NCBI GenBank assembly: GCA_028583605.1
Contig: CM053326.1
Coordinates: 13,804,587-13,868,586, forward strand
DNA: 64,000 nt
From: Dastarcus helophoroides
Taxonomy: Eukaryota > Arthropoda > Insecta > Coleoptera > Bothrideridae
Reading direction: 5' to 3'
Positions 42,766-53,904 of the stretch are shown one piece after another. The notes under the pieces are model-generated. The model was given only the letters and a program-made list of their open reading frames with translations, had not been told where the DNA came from and did no database searches. The stretch's first letter is position 1; every line of letters begins with the position of its first letter. The position numbers and the translations under genes were made by a program.

Positions 42766-43065
42766 CACACAAAATTATATTAACCGATTTACAAGGATTT
42801 AAAGACCGAAAAATGGATTCATTGTAAAGGAATTTGCTATATCATTTAGCGATAAAGAATATCAGCATTGAAGCATTTTGCAATTTCGAAGAACAAAAGC
42901 AAATGAACTGATTAAATCGAAATTTTCGCAGCTTAAGATGGGGTGATGGTTGAAAAGCTAAACAAATTTTCTTCGAGTCAGTCTTAAAGGCTTTACAACG
43001 GTATATGTAAAAGAATGAGAGCAGATTCAATGGTTTCAGAACATTTTAGGCAGTGCACTCGAGGT
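42766..43065 (+). pseudogene. Decayed copy of the 'DLQGF' gene
   Basis: Nucleotide and reading-frame similarity to 43846-44180 is clear: M-S-H-K-I-I-L-T-D-L-Q-G-F-K-D, then an interrupted F-S-D-K-E-Y-Q equivalent, ending near a counterpart of the I-L-G-x-x-x-x-V region. Stops and deletions occur throughout. It is a diverged duplicate about 1.1 kb upstream of the better copy. Confidence 0.65.
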
Positions 43066-43669
43066 GTAAGAGAGGTTAATTCTGCTATATTAACACATTT
43101 GTGATCTGTTATAATTGAGGCAAAATTATAAATCACATCTTTAGATGAATAAAGATAACTAGAAAAACTATTATCATAAAAAGAATTTTCTCGCAAACTT
43201 GATCTCTCGTTATTGAGAAAACCGTCTTTCGTGAAGCATTTCGTTTTATACTAAGCTTATCTTAAACTGGTTTGCAAAGGTTAGAGGCCAAACATATCTT
43301 AATTGATTAAATTTAAAGAAAAAAGTTTTATTATGCGGGCTAACGTAAAAGGCAGTTTTACAAATTTCTAAAAAAAATTTCATAAAAGTCTTAGAGGCTA
43401 ATGGTTCTGTAGTAAAATATTTGTGAACTGTTTTAATTAAGGCAACATTATAAGTAACATCTTTAGATGAATAAATAGAAAAATCTATTATCATAAAAAT
43501 AATTTCCTTGCAAATTTAATCTATCAAATGGAATAAGATTCAACCAGTCGTGGTTATTATTGCTTGAGTCAGTTTCCAGAAAAATGTTAATGTTATGCAA
43601 TATCGATCGCAAAAGTAAAATAACTTCTTTTTTTGCCTGGTTACAATGATCAATGACCTCAATTAGCAA
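42993..43669 (-). pseudogene. Nucleotidyltransferase-like gene remnant, partly duplicated
   Basis: Minus-strand frames at 43463-43669 and 43246-43494 read N-I-N-I-F-L-E-T, then F-F-L-E-I-C-K-T-A-F-Y-V. The last phrase matches L-D-V-C-K-S-A-F-Y-V in the plus-strand gene at 53102-53668. A second partial copy (Y-S-S-K-D-V-I-Y-N) lies at 42993-43196. Both are degraded. A nucleotidyltransferase-type fold is suggested by the D-x-D pattern in the other copy, and is inference. Confidence 0.45.
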
Positions 43670-43772
43670 AATTATATACTAAGCTTATCTTAAAACTGGT
43701 TTATAAAGGTTAGAGTTCAAAGATATCTTAAATTGTGCAGATTTACATAATAGATAAAATTTATCAATCGTG

Positions 43773-44344
43773 TCGTCATTTCTCAAATATATAGAAGGGC
43801 TAACTGGTGGAAAAATTAGTCTTAATAATAAAGTTAAACGAACCAACATGTCAAACAAAGTTGTTTTAATCGATTTACAAGGTTTTAAAGATCAAACCAA
43901 CGGATTTCTGGCAAAGGAACTGGCTATATCCTTCTCGGATAAAGAATACCAACAATTTCTGATTAAACCACCTTACGAGTTTGCAAATCTAAGTCTGACA
44001 GAACAAAAGCAAGTCAATTGGTTAATTCGAAATTTTCATGGGCTCAGATGGGAAGATGGTTCTACATCGCTGGAAAGTTTAAAGGAATTTCTTCGAACCA
44101 AACTTAATGATTCCGCAAAGGTAAGGTGAAAGGATTAGAGAAGACAAAATGGATGCAAAATATTTTGGGCAACACATTCAAGGTGCAGGACTTGGAAGGC
44201 TATGGATGTGAGTCATTTAATCAACTAAAGGCGATGTATCCCAATTGTTCGATCATAAAATGTTTTTCTCACACGAATAGTTACAGTTCTTGCGCTCTCA
44301 AAAATGTATTACTCTTGAGAAAATATGTTCATGACTTTTTTTAA
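43773..44344 (+). pseudogene. 'DLQGF' conserved arthropod-repeat protein, nearly complete
   Basis: The frames at 43770-44129 and 44126-44344 together give about 190 residues, split by one frameshift or stop near 44127. Motifs: V-V-L-I-D-L-Q-G-F, F-L-I-K-P-P-Y, W-L-I-R-N-F-H-G-L-R-W, V-K-G-L-E-K-x-K-W, a Leu-Glu pair, then C-A-L-K-N-V-L-L-L. The same order occurs in the copy at 15061. D near the start, E in the middle and a His/Cys-rich end would suit a nuclease-like fold, but the function is not known to me. It lies among Polinton debris. Confidence 0.6.
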
Positions 44345-44433
44345 AAATAAAACAATTTCTAGTGTTAAATACGTTTTATTTTTTTGTATTCCTACTTTAC
44401 ATTACATAGCTTATCTAAATTTTCTAACACTTG
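44345..44433. other. AT-rich spacer
   Basis: T-rich short interval after the 'DLQGF' gene; no feature beyond possible polyadenylation-like AATAAA near 44346. Confidence 0.4.
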
Positions 44434-44467
44434 TGATAAACATAAAAGGCTTAACCTAGCATTTCAT
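44434..44467. repeat. Left 34-bp direct repeat beside a fold-back element
   Basis: TGATAAACATAAAAGGCTTA followed by ACCTAGCATTTCAT is identical to 44925-44958. Confidence 0.9.
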
Positions 44468-44923
44468 ATAGGTAAGAAAGGGATCTTACGATACTTTCAA
44501 CCACCTAGTTTCAACTACCTTTTCAAAGATCACGTCTTCTTAACATCGTAAATATTCGGTAAGAGTCGTAAAAGTTCGAGAATTTGGAGAACCTATACGT
44601 ATCCAAATATTGGATTCAAAAAGAAGTAAAAGACCTAAACATAGATTTAAATTATGTTATCAAAATCAAATTAGATAGGCTTAAGACCACAGTAACTAAA
44701 AAACGAAAGATTAGTTTTTTTTTTGTAAGTTTGTTTACTTATTTAGATTATTAAAGCAATATGATAAATGTATTGGGTTTTCTTTTATGCTGGTCTACCA
44801 ATCCTCAATTATCCAAACTTTTACGACTCTTATCGAATATTTACGATGTTAAGCAGGTGTGATCTTGAAAAGGTAGTTGAAACTAGGCGGTTGAAAGTAT
44901 CGTAAGATCCCTTTCTTACCTAT
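44468..44923. mobile_element. Fold-back element flanked by 34-bp direct repeats
   Basis: The 456-bp element starts ATAGGTAAGAAAGGGATCTT and ends with its inverse. Arms of about 110 bp are roughly 93 percent alike by eye. No coding capacity. The identical 34-base repeats outside it are much longer than a DDE-transposase duplication. Confidence 0.8.
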
Positions 44924-44924
44924 A

Positions 44925-44958
44925 TGATAAACATAAAAGGCTTAACCTAGCATTTCAT
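44925..44958. repeat. Right 34-bp direct repeat beside the fold-back element
   Basis: Identical to 44434-44467. Confidence 0.9.
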
Positions 44959-44959
44959 C

Positions 44960-45290
44960 ATCGATGAGCGATTCCAAATTAATTGCTATACACTTTAGCA
45001 TTGCCTCCCAAGCGAATTCAGGAGCTGCATAAAAATAACAAGAATTCTGATCATATATTCTTTTGCAATTTTTGTGAAAATCCAAGCTAACCCAGGAGCT
45101 GCATAAAAATGGCTAGGATCCGCATCATATATCCCTTTGTATATATCCTTTTACGAAATTTTTCAAAAATGTTCGTTAACAACAAAACGTTGGTAATCAA
45201 ATACAGCCATAGGTATTCCCTCAAGTTTCTCAATTGAAATATTTTCCTACACTTTCTTTGCATGATTTAAATAATTCGAAAGATAAATGG
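44960..45290 (-). pseudogene. PolB fragment (Polinton debris)
   Basis: Reading the minus strand gives shifted pieces matching the PolB stretch between Exo III and Pol A: I-F-E-K-F, C-K-R-I-Y, Y-F-Y-A-A-P, A-M-L-K. The phrase around A-G-G-A-G-C-T-G-C-A-T-A-A-A-A-A-T (plus strand) occurs twice, near 45025 and 45095, so a short internal duplication is present. Confidence 0.65.
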
Positions 45291-45296
45291 GGGGTG

Positions 45297-47265
45297 TATT
45301 TATAACCAAAGACCTTGTACAAGTCTGTTGAGGTTAAATCGCACATACACTTCATTCACGCAACTAGTTGAACATTCCGAGAACTTAAAGTACACCAAAT
45401 ATTTACAAAGTTTGTATTTCACTTTCTCGACCGCATTAATACGAACGTCGTAAAACGGGGACCAAATGACACTACAATATTCTAAAATTGGTCTCACTAA
45501 TGCTACAAACTTAACTAATGTTTGCGGATTTCTAAAATCCTTTCCCGCCCTAAAAATACAGCCGAGCACCTTAAAAGCTTTCACAGTAACATACTCAATA
45601 TGCCTAACAAAATCCAATTTATCGTCAACAAGTACACCAAGATCCTTAATCACATTTTCCACACGCAGGAGTTGACCACCGAGAGAATAATTCATTGAGT
45701 GTCTGTTGTGCCGACGCGAAAATTGCATGACAGCACATTTCATAACATTAAGCTTGAGCTTATTTGTATCGCACCATTGTTCTTCTTGTAACTGCTGCAC
45801 ATCACGTTGATCGGAAATTGCTCTATACACCTTCAAATCATCAGCGTACAGTAGGTAGTTTGACATAAATCCCAAGACAATGTCATTGATGAAGATGTTA
45901 AAAGGAACAGGACCCAGATGCGAGCCCTGAGGTACACTAGATTCAACATGATAATCCTGTGACACATGACCATTAGCGCGGACACGCAGCCGCCTCCCCG
46001 TCAGATAGGACCGAAGCCAATCCAGAGCCTTGTTCCTGAGTCCATATCGTGCCAATTTATCAATCTAAATCCCGTGGTGAACTGTATCGAAAGCTTTACC
46101 AAAGTCCGTGTAAATGGGGTGTACTTCCTTACCCACATTGAAAGCCTCAAGCACATAACTAGTATACAACATAAGATTGGCAGAGGTTGACCTACTGCCA
46201 GTAAACCCATGCTGTCTTGTTGTGATGATACTTCTGAACGCATACGCGACTTGGTGTAAAATAAGTTTCTCCAGCAACTTCGGCAGGGCGGACTGAATGC
46301 AAATCGGCCGGTAATTGGTGACATCCGATCTCTTACCCGACTTATCAATGGGACTTATATACGAGATTTTCCATAAAGACGGAAATACTCCAGTACGAAG
46401 CGATTCACTAAATATATGAGTTACCGGTTCACACAGGCCAGTTGCACAATTCTTCAAGAACACATTGGGAAGGCCATCCAGACCAGCTCCTTTTTTCACG
46501 TCCAACCCGCAAAGACCGTCAAATACATCATCAAAACTAATGCACATTGAGGTTAGGTTAACATCAACATAACTATTCTCATTGACACCCGGCAAGCTGA
46601 GGTCCACATTTGGATGATCTCCACCATTTGTATACACGCTCTTGAAGACAAACGCGAGAAGGTCACATACACCATCACCATTAGACACCGTATCATCCCA
46701 GTGCATAGTCTCTGGAATATCCCGATTACCCCTCGCCCTATCCTTCAGAAATGACCAGAAAACGTTAGCATTCTTATTCATAGAATTCTCGACCTTGAGC
46801 AGATAGTTTTTGTAACACTCCATACTAAGTTTCTCACACTCAGATCTGAGTGAGCTAAATGCTCTGTAAGCGCGGGAGGTTCCTTGCTTCTTAAAGCGGG
46901 CATGCGCATCTTTCTTATGACGCATTTTATGAATAAGTTCCCCGGTGAACCACGGTGGATAGCGAGTGTGTCGCTTAACAAAGAGAGGCACAAAACGTTG
47001 TATGGCAGTATTAACTATTTCAAAAAAGAGATCTATTTTCTCATCAATAGATTCACACCTGTATAACTCAATCCAGTTAACTCCTAGGAAATAATTATTA
47101 AGCCCAGCATAGTTCCCCTTTCCAAAATTGATAAGCCGACGCACTTGGGGGTTTCAATTGAATACTTTGCTCCACAGATAGTAAGATGGCAGGATGATAC
47201 CTGTCCTCCTTTTAATCAGTGCAGGTGTTTATCTGTACCAGAGTCTCAATACTCGAAAAGCATAA
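45297..47265 (-). mobile_element. Jockey/CR1-type non-LTR retrotransposon, 5' truncated
   Basis: A long minus-strand reading frame covers the end of an endonuclease domain, the full RT and a C-terminal region. The 5' end is lost within Gypsy element 4's integrase near 47270. The 3' end is at or just past the stop near 45297 with no clear poly(A) tail. Confidence 0.85.
45300..47144 (-). pseudogene. LINE ORF2: reverse transcriptase
   Basis: Frames at 46065-47144 (359 aa) and 45300-46055 (251 aa) are in phase and separated by one stop near 46060. Motifs: K-K-G-A-G-L-D-G-L-P (fingers), N-Y-R-P-I-C-I-Q-S (R-P-I), R-Q-H-G-F-T-G-S-R-S-T, F-G-K-A-F-D-T-V-H-H (F-x-x-A-F-D), S-V-P-Q-G-S-H-L-G-P and L-L-Y-A-D-D-L-K-V-Y (Y-A-D-D active site). 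Upstream of 47144 the reading R-Y-H-P-A-I-L-L is a relic of the endonuclease S-D-H-x-P motif. One stop makes this a recently dead copy. Confidence 0.88.
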
Positions 47266-47269
47266 ATCT

Positions 47270-47868
47270 AAAGCTAACCTTTGAAATGGATATTCACTTG
47301 TAGTGGTAATTTCCATAGGGGCTTTAGCACTTTTATTATGCGTTTTATTGATTTGGCACGATATGCAATTTTTATTGCCTCGTTTAATTTCATTTTTCAT
47401 GTTGGGCCATTTATAATTTTCTTTTATCCTTAAATACGTTCTTCGAAAACCACAATGACCGGAGATGGAAGATTCGTGATTTTCTTTTATAATCTGAGAA
47501 ATTTCTTCCTTTTCTTTAGGGCGTATTTTCGACTTATTTATTAGGACAACATCGATATTATCTTTGATAAAAATGAAATGAATAAGTTCAATAAAAAGAT
47601 TTTCTTTAATAAGAGGATTCTCTTCTAACGGATTCTTTAAATATATTTTTGAAATCTTTTGCGGTTTCAGGACTTGTTTTAATTTTTTATATGAATGGAA
47701 AAGATCGTTGATTGTTAGTTTATCGAAGTGATTTATTTTAGACATAATTAAAAAGGTAGATTTTGAAGAATGAAGGGGTACTACGTCATATTGATTAAGA
47801 TTTCTTAATTCTTGAGGGTCTATTTCCGTATGTGATAGAAATATGATTGAAATATGGGTTTGACTCAT
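47270..47868 (-). pseudogene. Integrase N-terminal part of Gypsy element 4
   Basis: The zinc-binding domain is visible (H-E-S-S-I-S-G-H-C-G, Y-K-W-P-N-M, C-I-S-C), followed by the start of the core (F-Q-R-L-A-L-D) where similarity stops and LINE sequence begins. Confidence 0.8.
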
Positions 47869-49400
47869 CTAAATCTGTTGAAAAACTTATAGCGTTAGGA
47901 AATTTGGAAAAGAGATTTTCGTGTATGGTTTCTACTGTCAGGTGATCGAAATTTTCATAATGGAATTTAATAAATTCGCTATATTTTTCTTTTTCGGCAT
48001 TATTAACATTGATATGTAATATTGACTTTCGATCGGGATTTGGGAGATTTCGAGATAGAGCATCTACATTTGAATTGACTCTACCTGGTTTATACTGAAT
48101 TTCGTAAGTGAAGTCTTTTAATTTTAGTCTCCATCTTAGCAATCGATTACTTGGATTTTTACAATGAAATAAGTAAACCAAAGGACGATGATCAGTGAGA
48201 ATTTTGAATTTTCTGCCATACAAATATGGACGATAATATTGAGTAACCCAAATAATTGCTAAGAGTTCTTTTTCAATGACTGAATAGTTTATTTCTGCTT
48301 TATTCAGTATGCGAGAGGCATAACCAATAGGTAAATCTTTACCTATTTCACCTTGAGAAAGAATCGCACCTATTGCATAATTTGATGCATCCTGTCGTTA
48401 AAAGAAAATCTTCTTTAAGATTAGGGTATTGTAATACCGGTTTAGAAGTTAAAATTGATTTAAAATAACTGAAAGCTTGTTCCTTTTCCGCTTCCCAAAT
48501 GAAAGGTAGTATCCTTTTTCAATAATTTGGTTTAAAGGAATAGCTAATTTTGAAAAATCTTTAATAAACCGTCGATAATAACCAATTAATCCAAGAAATT
48601 GTTTTATACTTTTTGTGACTTTTTGGAGTTGGATAATTACTAATAGCATGAATTTTGTCTAGGATTAGGCTGAATACCTGAATCCGTAATTAAATGGCCT
48701 AAATACGTCATTTCCTTTTTCATAAATTCACATTTGTCTGGTTGTAGTAATAGATTATTTTGTTTGAGTCTTTCGAATACTGATACCAATTTCCTGAGCA
48801 TGTTCGTCTATAGTAGAGGCATAAATGACGATATTATCCAGGTAAACATAGCACTGTGTACCTTGTAATCCAGTGAGAGCGGCATTCATAGCTCTTTGAA
48901 ATGTGCTCGTAGCGTTTCTCAATCCAAATGGCATTCGAACGAATTCATAATGTCCTGTAGGAGTTAAAAAAGCAGTTTTTGGAGAGTCAGCAGGGTTCAT
49001 CTGAATTTGATGAAAACCGGAAGCTAGATCTAGGGTAGTGAAAGATTGACAATGGCTTAATTGATTCAAGGATTTCTTCTATATTAGGATACCGGAAAAC
49101 TATCTCCGACTGTTAAGTTATTTAATTTTCGATAATCTATTACTATTCTCCATTTCTTTTCTCCTGAAGCGTCCATTTTCTTGGAAACCGATCCAAAGAG
49201 GGCTATTGTATGGAGAGACTAAAGGTCTAATTATTTCTTGCTTTAACATCTTCTGGATTTGTTCCTCAACTACCTGTTTATAAATTTGGGGAAATCGATA
49301 TATTTTGGAACTAACTGGAGTGGAGTCGGTAACTTGAATCGAATGTTTTAAAATATTTGTTTGAGTTAATTTATCGTTAGGTAAATAGACAATTTCATTG
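47795..49400 (-). pseudogene. RT and RNase H of Gypsy element 4
   Basis: Frames at 48755-49069 (RT palm), 48449-48649 (connection, F-L-G-L-I-G-Y-Y-R-R-F) and 47795-48223 (RNase H: F-K-I-L-T-D-H-R-P-L-V-Y-L; N-V-D-A-L-S-R-N). The RT active site reads Y-L-D-N, not Y-x-D-D, as in Gypsy element 1. Motifs A-S-G-F-H-Q-I and M-P-F-G-L-R-N-A are normal. Confidence 0.85.
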
Positions 49401-49512
49401 TAATGTTCACAAATGTCTAGAAGAGATCGTTTTTCCTTCTTGGTTTAAATGACTAGTTCTTAAATTTTAGTGCAAAATTTTGATTCGATTTTTTGAGGTG
49501 TACCTTAAGTCA

Positions 49513-50182
49513 TTACCTTAGGTTACAAATAAAAATTTTGGCTTCGGTTGGTCTAAAAGGTTCTAATTTGATTTCTAAAAGAGGAATATCGATCGGATTT
49601 TCTGTTACATTTAAAATGGATGTAAAGAATTTTCCTTTATTCACGGTCACTATTGCGCGTGCTAAATATATGTCATTTCCCAATCTCATTTCAGGACAAA
49701 TTCCTTCCTTAATTTTAGTTTTATTTATGCAACGGACTTCCACAACAGTTTCAGATCTTGGTTTTAAATAATAACTTTGCTTAATTGATTTATCTCGTGA
49801 TCGGATCATTTTAACTTTTATTGAGGGATTCGTTAAATATAAGTCATTACCGAAAAAATCAAGTATCGCATGGTGTCTATCGAGGAAATCAGTTTCCTAA
49901 AATACCATCAAGCGGTATATTGAATTCATCATGTATTAAATAAAAATTAACTTTATAACAGTGATTAAAAAATTTTAATTCCAAATGAACTTCACTAGTT
50001 ACGTTAATTAATCCATTTATGCCTTTTATTTGAAAAGGATCTATTTCTTTTATAGGAAAATTTTGATTTAATTTTGAGCTTTTAATAATGGAAATATCGG
50101 CACCTGAATCGACTAAAACTTCAAATGTTGTATTTGCTATTTTACACTGGATATAAGGAGTATCCTTTGAAAAGCTATACAT
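49513..50182 (-). pseudogene. Protease and linker of Gypsy element 4
   Basis: The 97-residue frame at 49889-50182 has V-L-V-D-S-G-A-D-I-S-I-I and ends D-G-I-L-G-N, a whole retropepsin lacking only the terminal residues after a frameshift. The 98-residue frame at 49513-49809 is the linker that precedes RT. Confidence 0.8.
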
Positions 50183-50199
50183 TTTAAAATTTCTTTTAA

Positions 50200-51310
50200 A
50201 TTCTTGTTGATGGGCTCTACCAAATTACCATTCGATTCTTCAGAAGACACCGTAACAGACTCCGTGCCAGAGGGGTCATTTGAATCAAATTTAAGTGAAT
50301 CAAGAATGTCGTTATGGGGTACCATAGCACGCATGCCAGAGCGACCAGCGAGGGTTCTTGAGTCACATTATTACTAGAGTCTACAACAAAAGAAAGATCT
50401 GAATTATTACTATTTTTATAAAATTTATTTCCATCTTTGGAAAGCTTTCCCTTGCGATCGGGAGCTTCAGTGAAAATTTCACTGGAAATATTTCTTGCAT
50501 TAATTGTATGATTAACATTTATTTTATTACTATTAGGAATTAAATTATTTCCTTTTTTAGAAATCTTTGCCCGCGATCGGGAGCTTCAGTATTTTTTCTA
50601 CTGGAATAACTTTGCAACACTAAAATTATTAAAATTGATATCATTTGCCTTATTAAACATTTCATTTTTATCGTTCAAATTTTCGTTTACATCTGAATAT
50701 CTACTATTATTAAAATTAGCGCCGATTTTTAAATTTGCTCCCCAAGAACAGCGTTTAAAAAATAATTTTGCCTAGGATTTTGTCTAAATCCACCATAAGG
50801 ATTTCGATTATCAAAATTATCGCGATTTTGTCTAATTTCTTTTGCTCTCCGACGTGGGCAGTTTTCCGTCAGGTGGCCGGATTGCCTGCAATAGGTACAG
50901 TATCGTCCCTGGGCTCATGGAACGAGGATTTCCTTGGATAACCCTTACATCTCGTTGAGGAAACTGCCTCCGACAGTCGGCTGTATTGTGCGAATTTGAT
51001 TTGCAATTTTTACAATTATTATTAGATCTAGAGTAGTTTTTGGTATTACCTTTTATCTCTTAATTGGGCCTTGCAATGTCCAGTGAGCTTCGACAGGATG
51101 AACGCTAATAAGGCTTCTCGTTGCAAACTGTGACAAAACCGATGGGCATTGTCAGAATTGGCAATGAACTCATATATCTCGTTCCTGTTGCCGTCGAAAC
51201 TCCTTGGAATCAAAGAGCACAGGAAACTAATTTTGTATTCTGGTCTATCGTTTATTGATAGATCAGCAATGCTGTTACTTAAGCTATGTGCTTCCGCGAC
51301 TTGAGCCATG
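50200..51310 (-). pseudogene. Gag with two CCHC knuckles, internally deleted, Gypsy element 4
   Basis: The frame starting at an ATG at 51310 reads M-A-Q-V-A-E-A-H and continues to 51046. It then jumps to the nucleocapsid with C-K-N-C-K-S-N-S-H-N-T-A-D-C near 51000 and a second knuckle (Y-C-R-Q-S-G-H, E-N-C) near 50880. Most of the capsid domain between them is absent, so a deletion near 51045 is likely. Confidence 0.7.
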
Positions 51311-51577
51311 ATGAGTGGAAGAGAAAAAATAGTTTGGAATTTTGAGAGAGTGAAAAAATAAAAATGTACGATATAGAATATTATTTTGGGTAATCCAAAA
51401 TAAAATAACAAGAACAGCAAAATAAAAAACACAACAAAAAATAAAATATGGGAACCAAAAATGTAAGGAAAAAAAATAGGAATAAGTGGACTTACTGTTT
51501 TTGAGTTGCGGTTCTTCTTGTCCAAGGAATAAGATTCGCCTGGATTTTCTTCGTAGTTTTTCAGTGACAAAATTCCA

Positions 51578-51590
51578 CACGACTGCGCCA
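51578..51590 (-). promoter_or_regulatory. Primer-binding site of Gypsy element 4
   Basis: TGGCGCAGTCGTG on the minus strand, the tRNA-Ser-type primer site known from the 17.6/297 group of insect Gypsy elements. Confidence 0.75.
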
Positions 51591-51597
51591 GAAATTA

Positions 51598-51853
51598 TGT
51601 TGTGATCCTCGATGAAGGAATTAAACTTCTTTTATTATTGAACTTAGTTATTTTAATTGGTCCCCAAAAGTACTTATAATTTTACATGAAGTATAAAACT
51701 GGACGATTTTGAATGATCTTAATGTATAATGAAATAATGATACTTAATGATTCCCGGCGAGAGTTTTGCGTATTCTTACAACAAAACTCTTATTCGCGTT
51801 TGGAAGATACAAAGGTGTTGGAAACTTTCATCCACGACACTTGTGGCGTGACA
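51598..51853 (-). repeat. Probable 5' LTR of Gypsy element 4
   Basis: Minus strand TGTCACGCCACAA ... GGATCACAACA, about 256 bp, ending seven bases before the primer site. A polyadenylation-like AATAAAAG lies near 51630. No second copy is available to confirm the edges. Confidence 0.55.
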
Positions 51854-52500
51854 AAGTTATATAATGACATTTCGACATTTCTTTGAATCTTATCAAATTA
51901 ATTGCTCTAATTTTGTTATTCGCAAAATTTGGCAATTACGAACATAGAAAAATAAAGTAATAAAAATGTTATCAATAACATGTTTAGCACAAAAGTATTG
52001 AATCATATTAAATGATGAAAATAGAAAAAAATAGATTATACGGCTGTAATAACAGGATAGCATCCCAACAATAAGAACAAAAATAATTATCAAGGAGAAT
52101 TTGTCGAGCACGTAGTAAATTAATTGTGATAAGGCCAAAAGCAATTGAAAAACATTTCATCATCTAACAAAAAGATCTACGAAAATATTATTCAAAAAAG
52201 TTAGTAAATATATTAAATGGCGATAAGAAAAAATAATTAAAAATAGATGTATCATTGTTCCTACATATAATAATTATCCAAATAAAAATATCTCATAAAA
52301 ATTGGAAACAAGTTGTGACAAGAAAAATTTAGATGACGTCACTCAATACTTGTATCTACATTTAATAATTATCTAAATAAAATTTCTTCAATAAAAATTG
52401 CAAACAAGTTGCGACTTGCCCAAAGTCAATTTTTTTGTGTGGGAGGGGACTACAAGAACAAAATAAAAGAATCTTGCCATTTTGTTAAAAATCATTAATA
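51854..52500. other. AT-rich interval with a short tandem duplication
   Basis: No gene recognised. TAATAATTATC plus a shared downstream segment ending AAACAAGTTG occurs twice, at about 52266 and 52363, a ~98-bp tandem duplication just upstream of Polinton B. Confidence 0.5.
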
Positions 52501-52529
52501 GTTACAAATTCATCGAAGATAAAACGTTT

Positions 52530-52938
52530 AGCATGGCGAATTCGAAAAAAAAGTAATGAATTGAGAGCGATTGAGGCCTTCAATGCAATTAACAAAACTA
52601 CCGGATGGTTAAGTTTGAGTACCGTGGAGGACAATGTGGCGTTTAAAATTTGCTTTGCGAAAAAAGAAGCAACAAGGCATGGGGAAAGAGTTCGTTTAAA
52701 ATTAAATGGCAATTTTCACCTATCCCTTCCGGAACGATACAATATTTTGAGTGAAACAGAATGGAAAGAAATTGCAGCTGGAAATAACTATCTCATTAAC
52801 CGAGGAAAGGATGGAAACTCGTATAATTTGGAAACTGTAAAAACCGGGACATCCGAAGAACCATATTTCGATCCTGTGTCATACTTAAATTCACAAACAT
52901 TTTATTCAAATATGCATAATAATAATGGTCAAAATTAA
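52530..52938 (+). CDS. Polinton B small protein, possible ssDNA-binding (OB-like)
   Basis: The frame gives a ~125-residue protein with a beta-rich middle (V-R-L-K-L-N-G-N-F-H-L-S-L-P-E-R-Y) and Y-L-I-N-R-G. A strand, L-P-x-R, helix, then a final strand recalls the small DNA-binding-like proteins repeated next to PolB in insect genomes; that comparison is from memory. No in-frame ATG lies at its start: M-A-N-S-K-K-K from 52533 would join it only after a frameshift. It is upstream of PolB in the same orientation. Confidence 0.45.
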
Positions 52939-53101
52939 ATAAAAGTTTTATAAAAGATAATCTATATTTTTTTTAACCAACATTTTTGTTAAATTGATAA
53001 AATATTCATGTATACTTGGGATTATGTATAAATACCCTCAACCAAATCAAAGTGTCTCAGTTTACGGTTCGAATACTTAGCAAATTTCTAGAGCGACAAA
53101 C

Positions 53102-53668
53102 ATGGAAACATGGAAAAGTTTGATCATATATTATTTGTAAGTCAAAACGCAAAAAATAACATAGTCAAAAATTTAGATTCCATTTATTATGAAGTAGTGG
53201 AAAAAGTGTTTTTAACTCTAGAAAAACTCGTGAAATAAGGAGATGTTGTGTGATGGGCGGCTTTGTGGCATTTATGTGTGGACAACGTCTACTTACGAAG
53301 ATGTCGACATTTTCGTTAAAGGGCACAACGATATATCTATTACGGAGGCCATTTTAAATATCATATCGAGAGGGAATTTTGACAAGAAGAAACATTTTTG
53401 GGATATGTTTTTCCATTCATTGTCTCAAAATTTCAAAACGCGTTCTGGGTGCATAAATTAGAATTTTGTGTTTACTCGGAAAATGGTGACGGAGTTGATT
53501 ATTAAACCATTTATTTTGTATGTAGTTTTGTCTTTTGATTTAGACGTGTGCAAAAGTGCCTTTTATGTAAATTCCCATAAGGATCGTTTAAGTATTATTT
53601 TCAACGAGATGAAAACATTATCACACATTGGGAAAACATTAACGATACCGGAGGAAAAATGTATTTAG
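53102..53668 (+). pseudogene. Nucleotidyltransferase-fold-like gene of Polinton B
   Basis: Frames at 53243-53461 and 53468-53668, with an upstream part from about 53102, make one gene with frameshifts. C-D-G-R-L-C-G-I-Y-V-W precedes Y-E-D-V-D-I-F, a G-x...D-x-D arrangement seen in minimal nucleotidyltransferases, and about 90 residues later F-D-L-D-V-C-K-S-A-F. A homologue is at 42993-43669. The fold assignment is inference from this spacing; substrate unknown. Confidence 0.45.
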
Positions 53669-53904
53669 TACAAAAAGGCGTACAAGAGTTCGAAAATATA
53701 AGGCAACGTTTATTAGAAAAAAAATAAATCCTCAAAAATTAAGCCTACTATGTGCGTGTGAACTAGTTAAGTTACGTAACATCGAAAACGTGTTTAGCCG
53801 CCACCACTACTACTAGTTTAACAGGCGCGAAATCATATTTAAGCGCCAAGCTCATTCGTCTAAATCAACAGTCTTACTGTAGACAATCAACTCTAAGCAC
53901 TTAG

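Larger units (their letters stand above)
47270..51853 (-). mobile_element. Ty3/Gypsy LTR retrotransposon 4 (3' truncated)
   Basis: A probable 5' LTR, primer site, gag, protease, RT, RNase H and the integrase zinc domain follow on the minus strand. The integrase core and 3' LTR are replaced by the LINE. Frameshifts are numerous. Confidence 0.85.
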
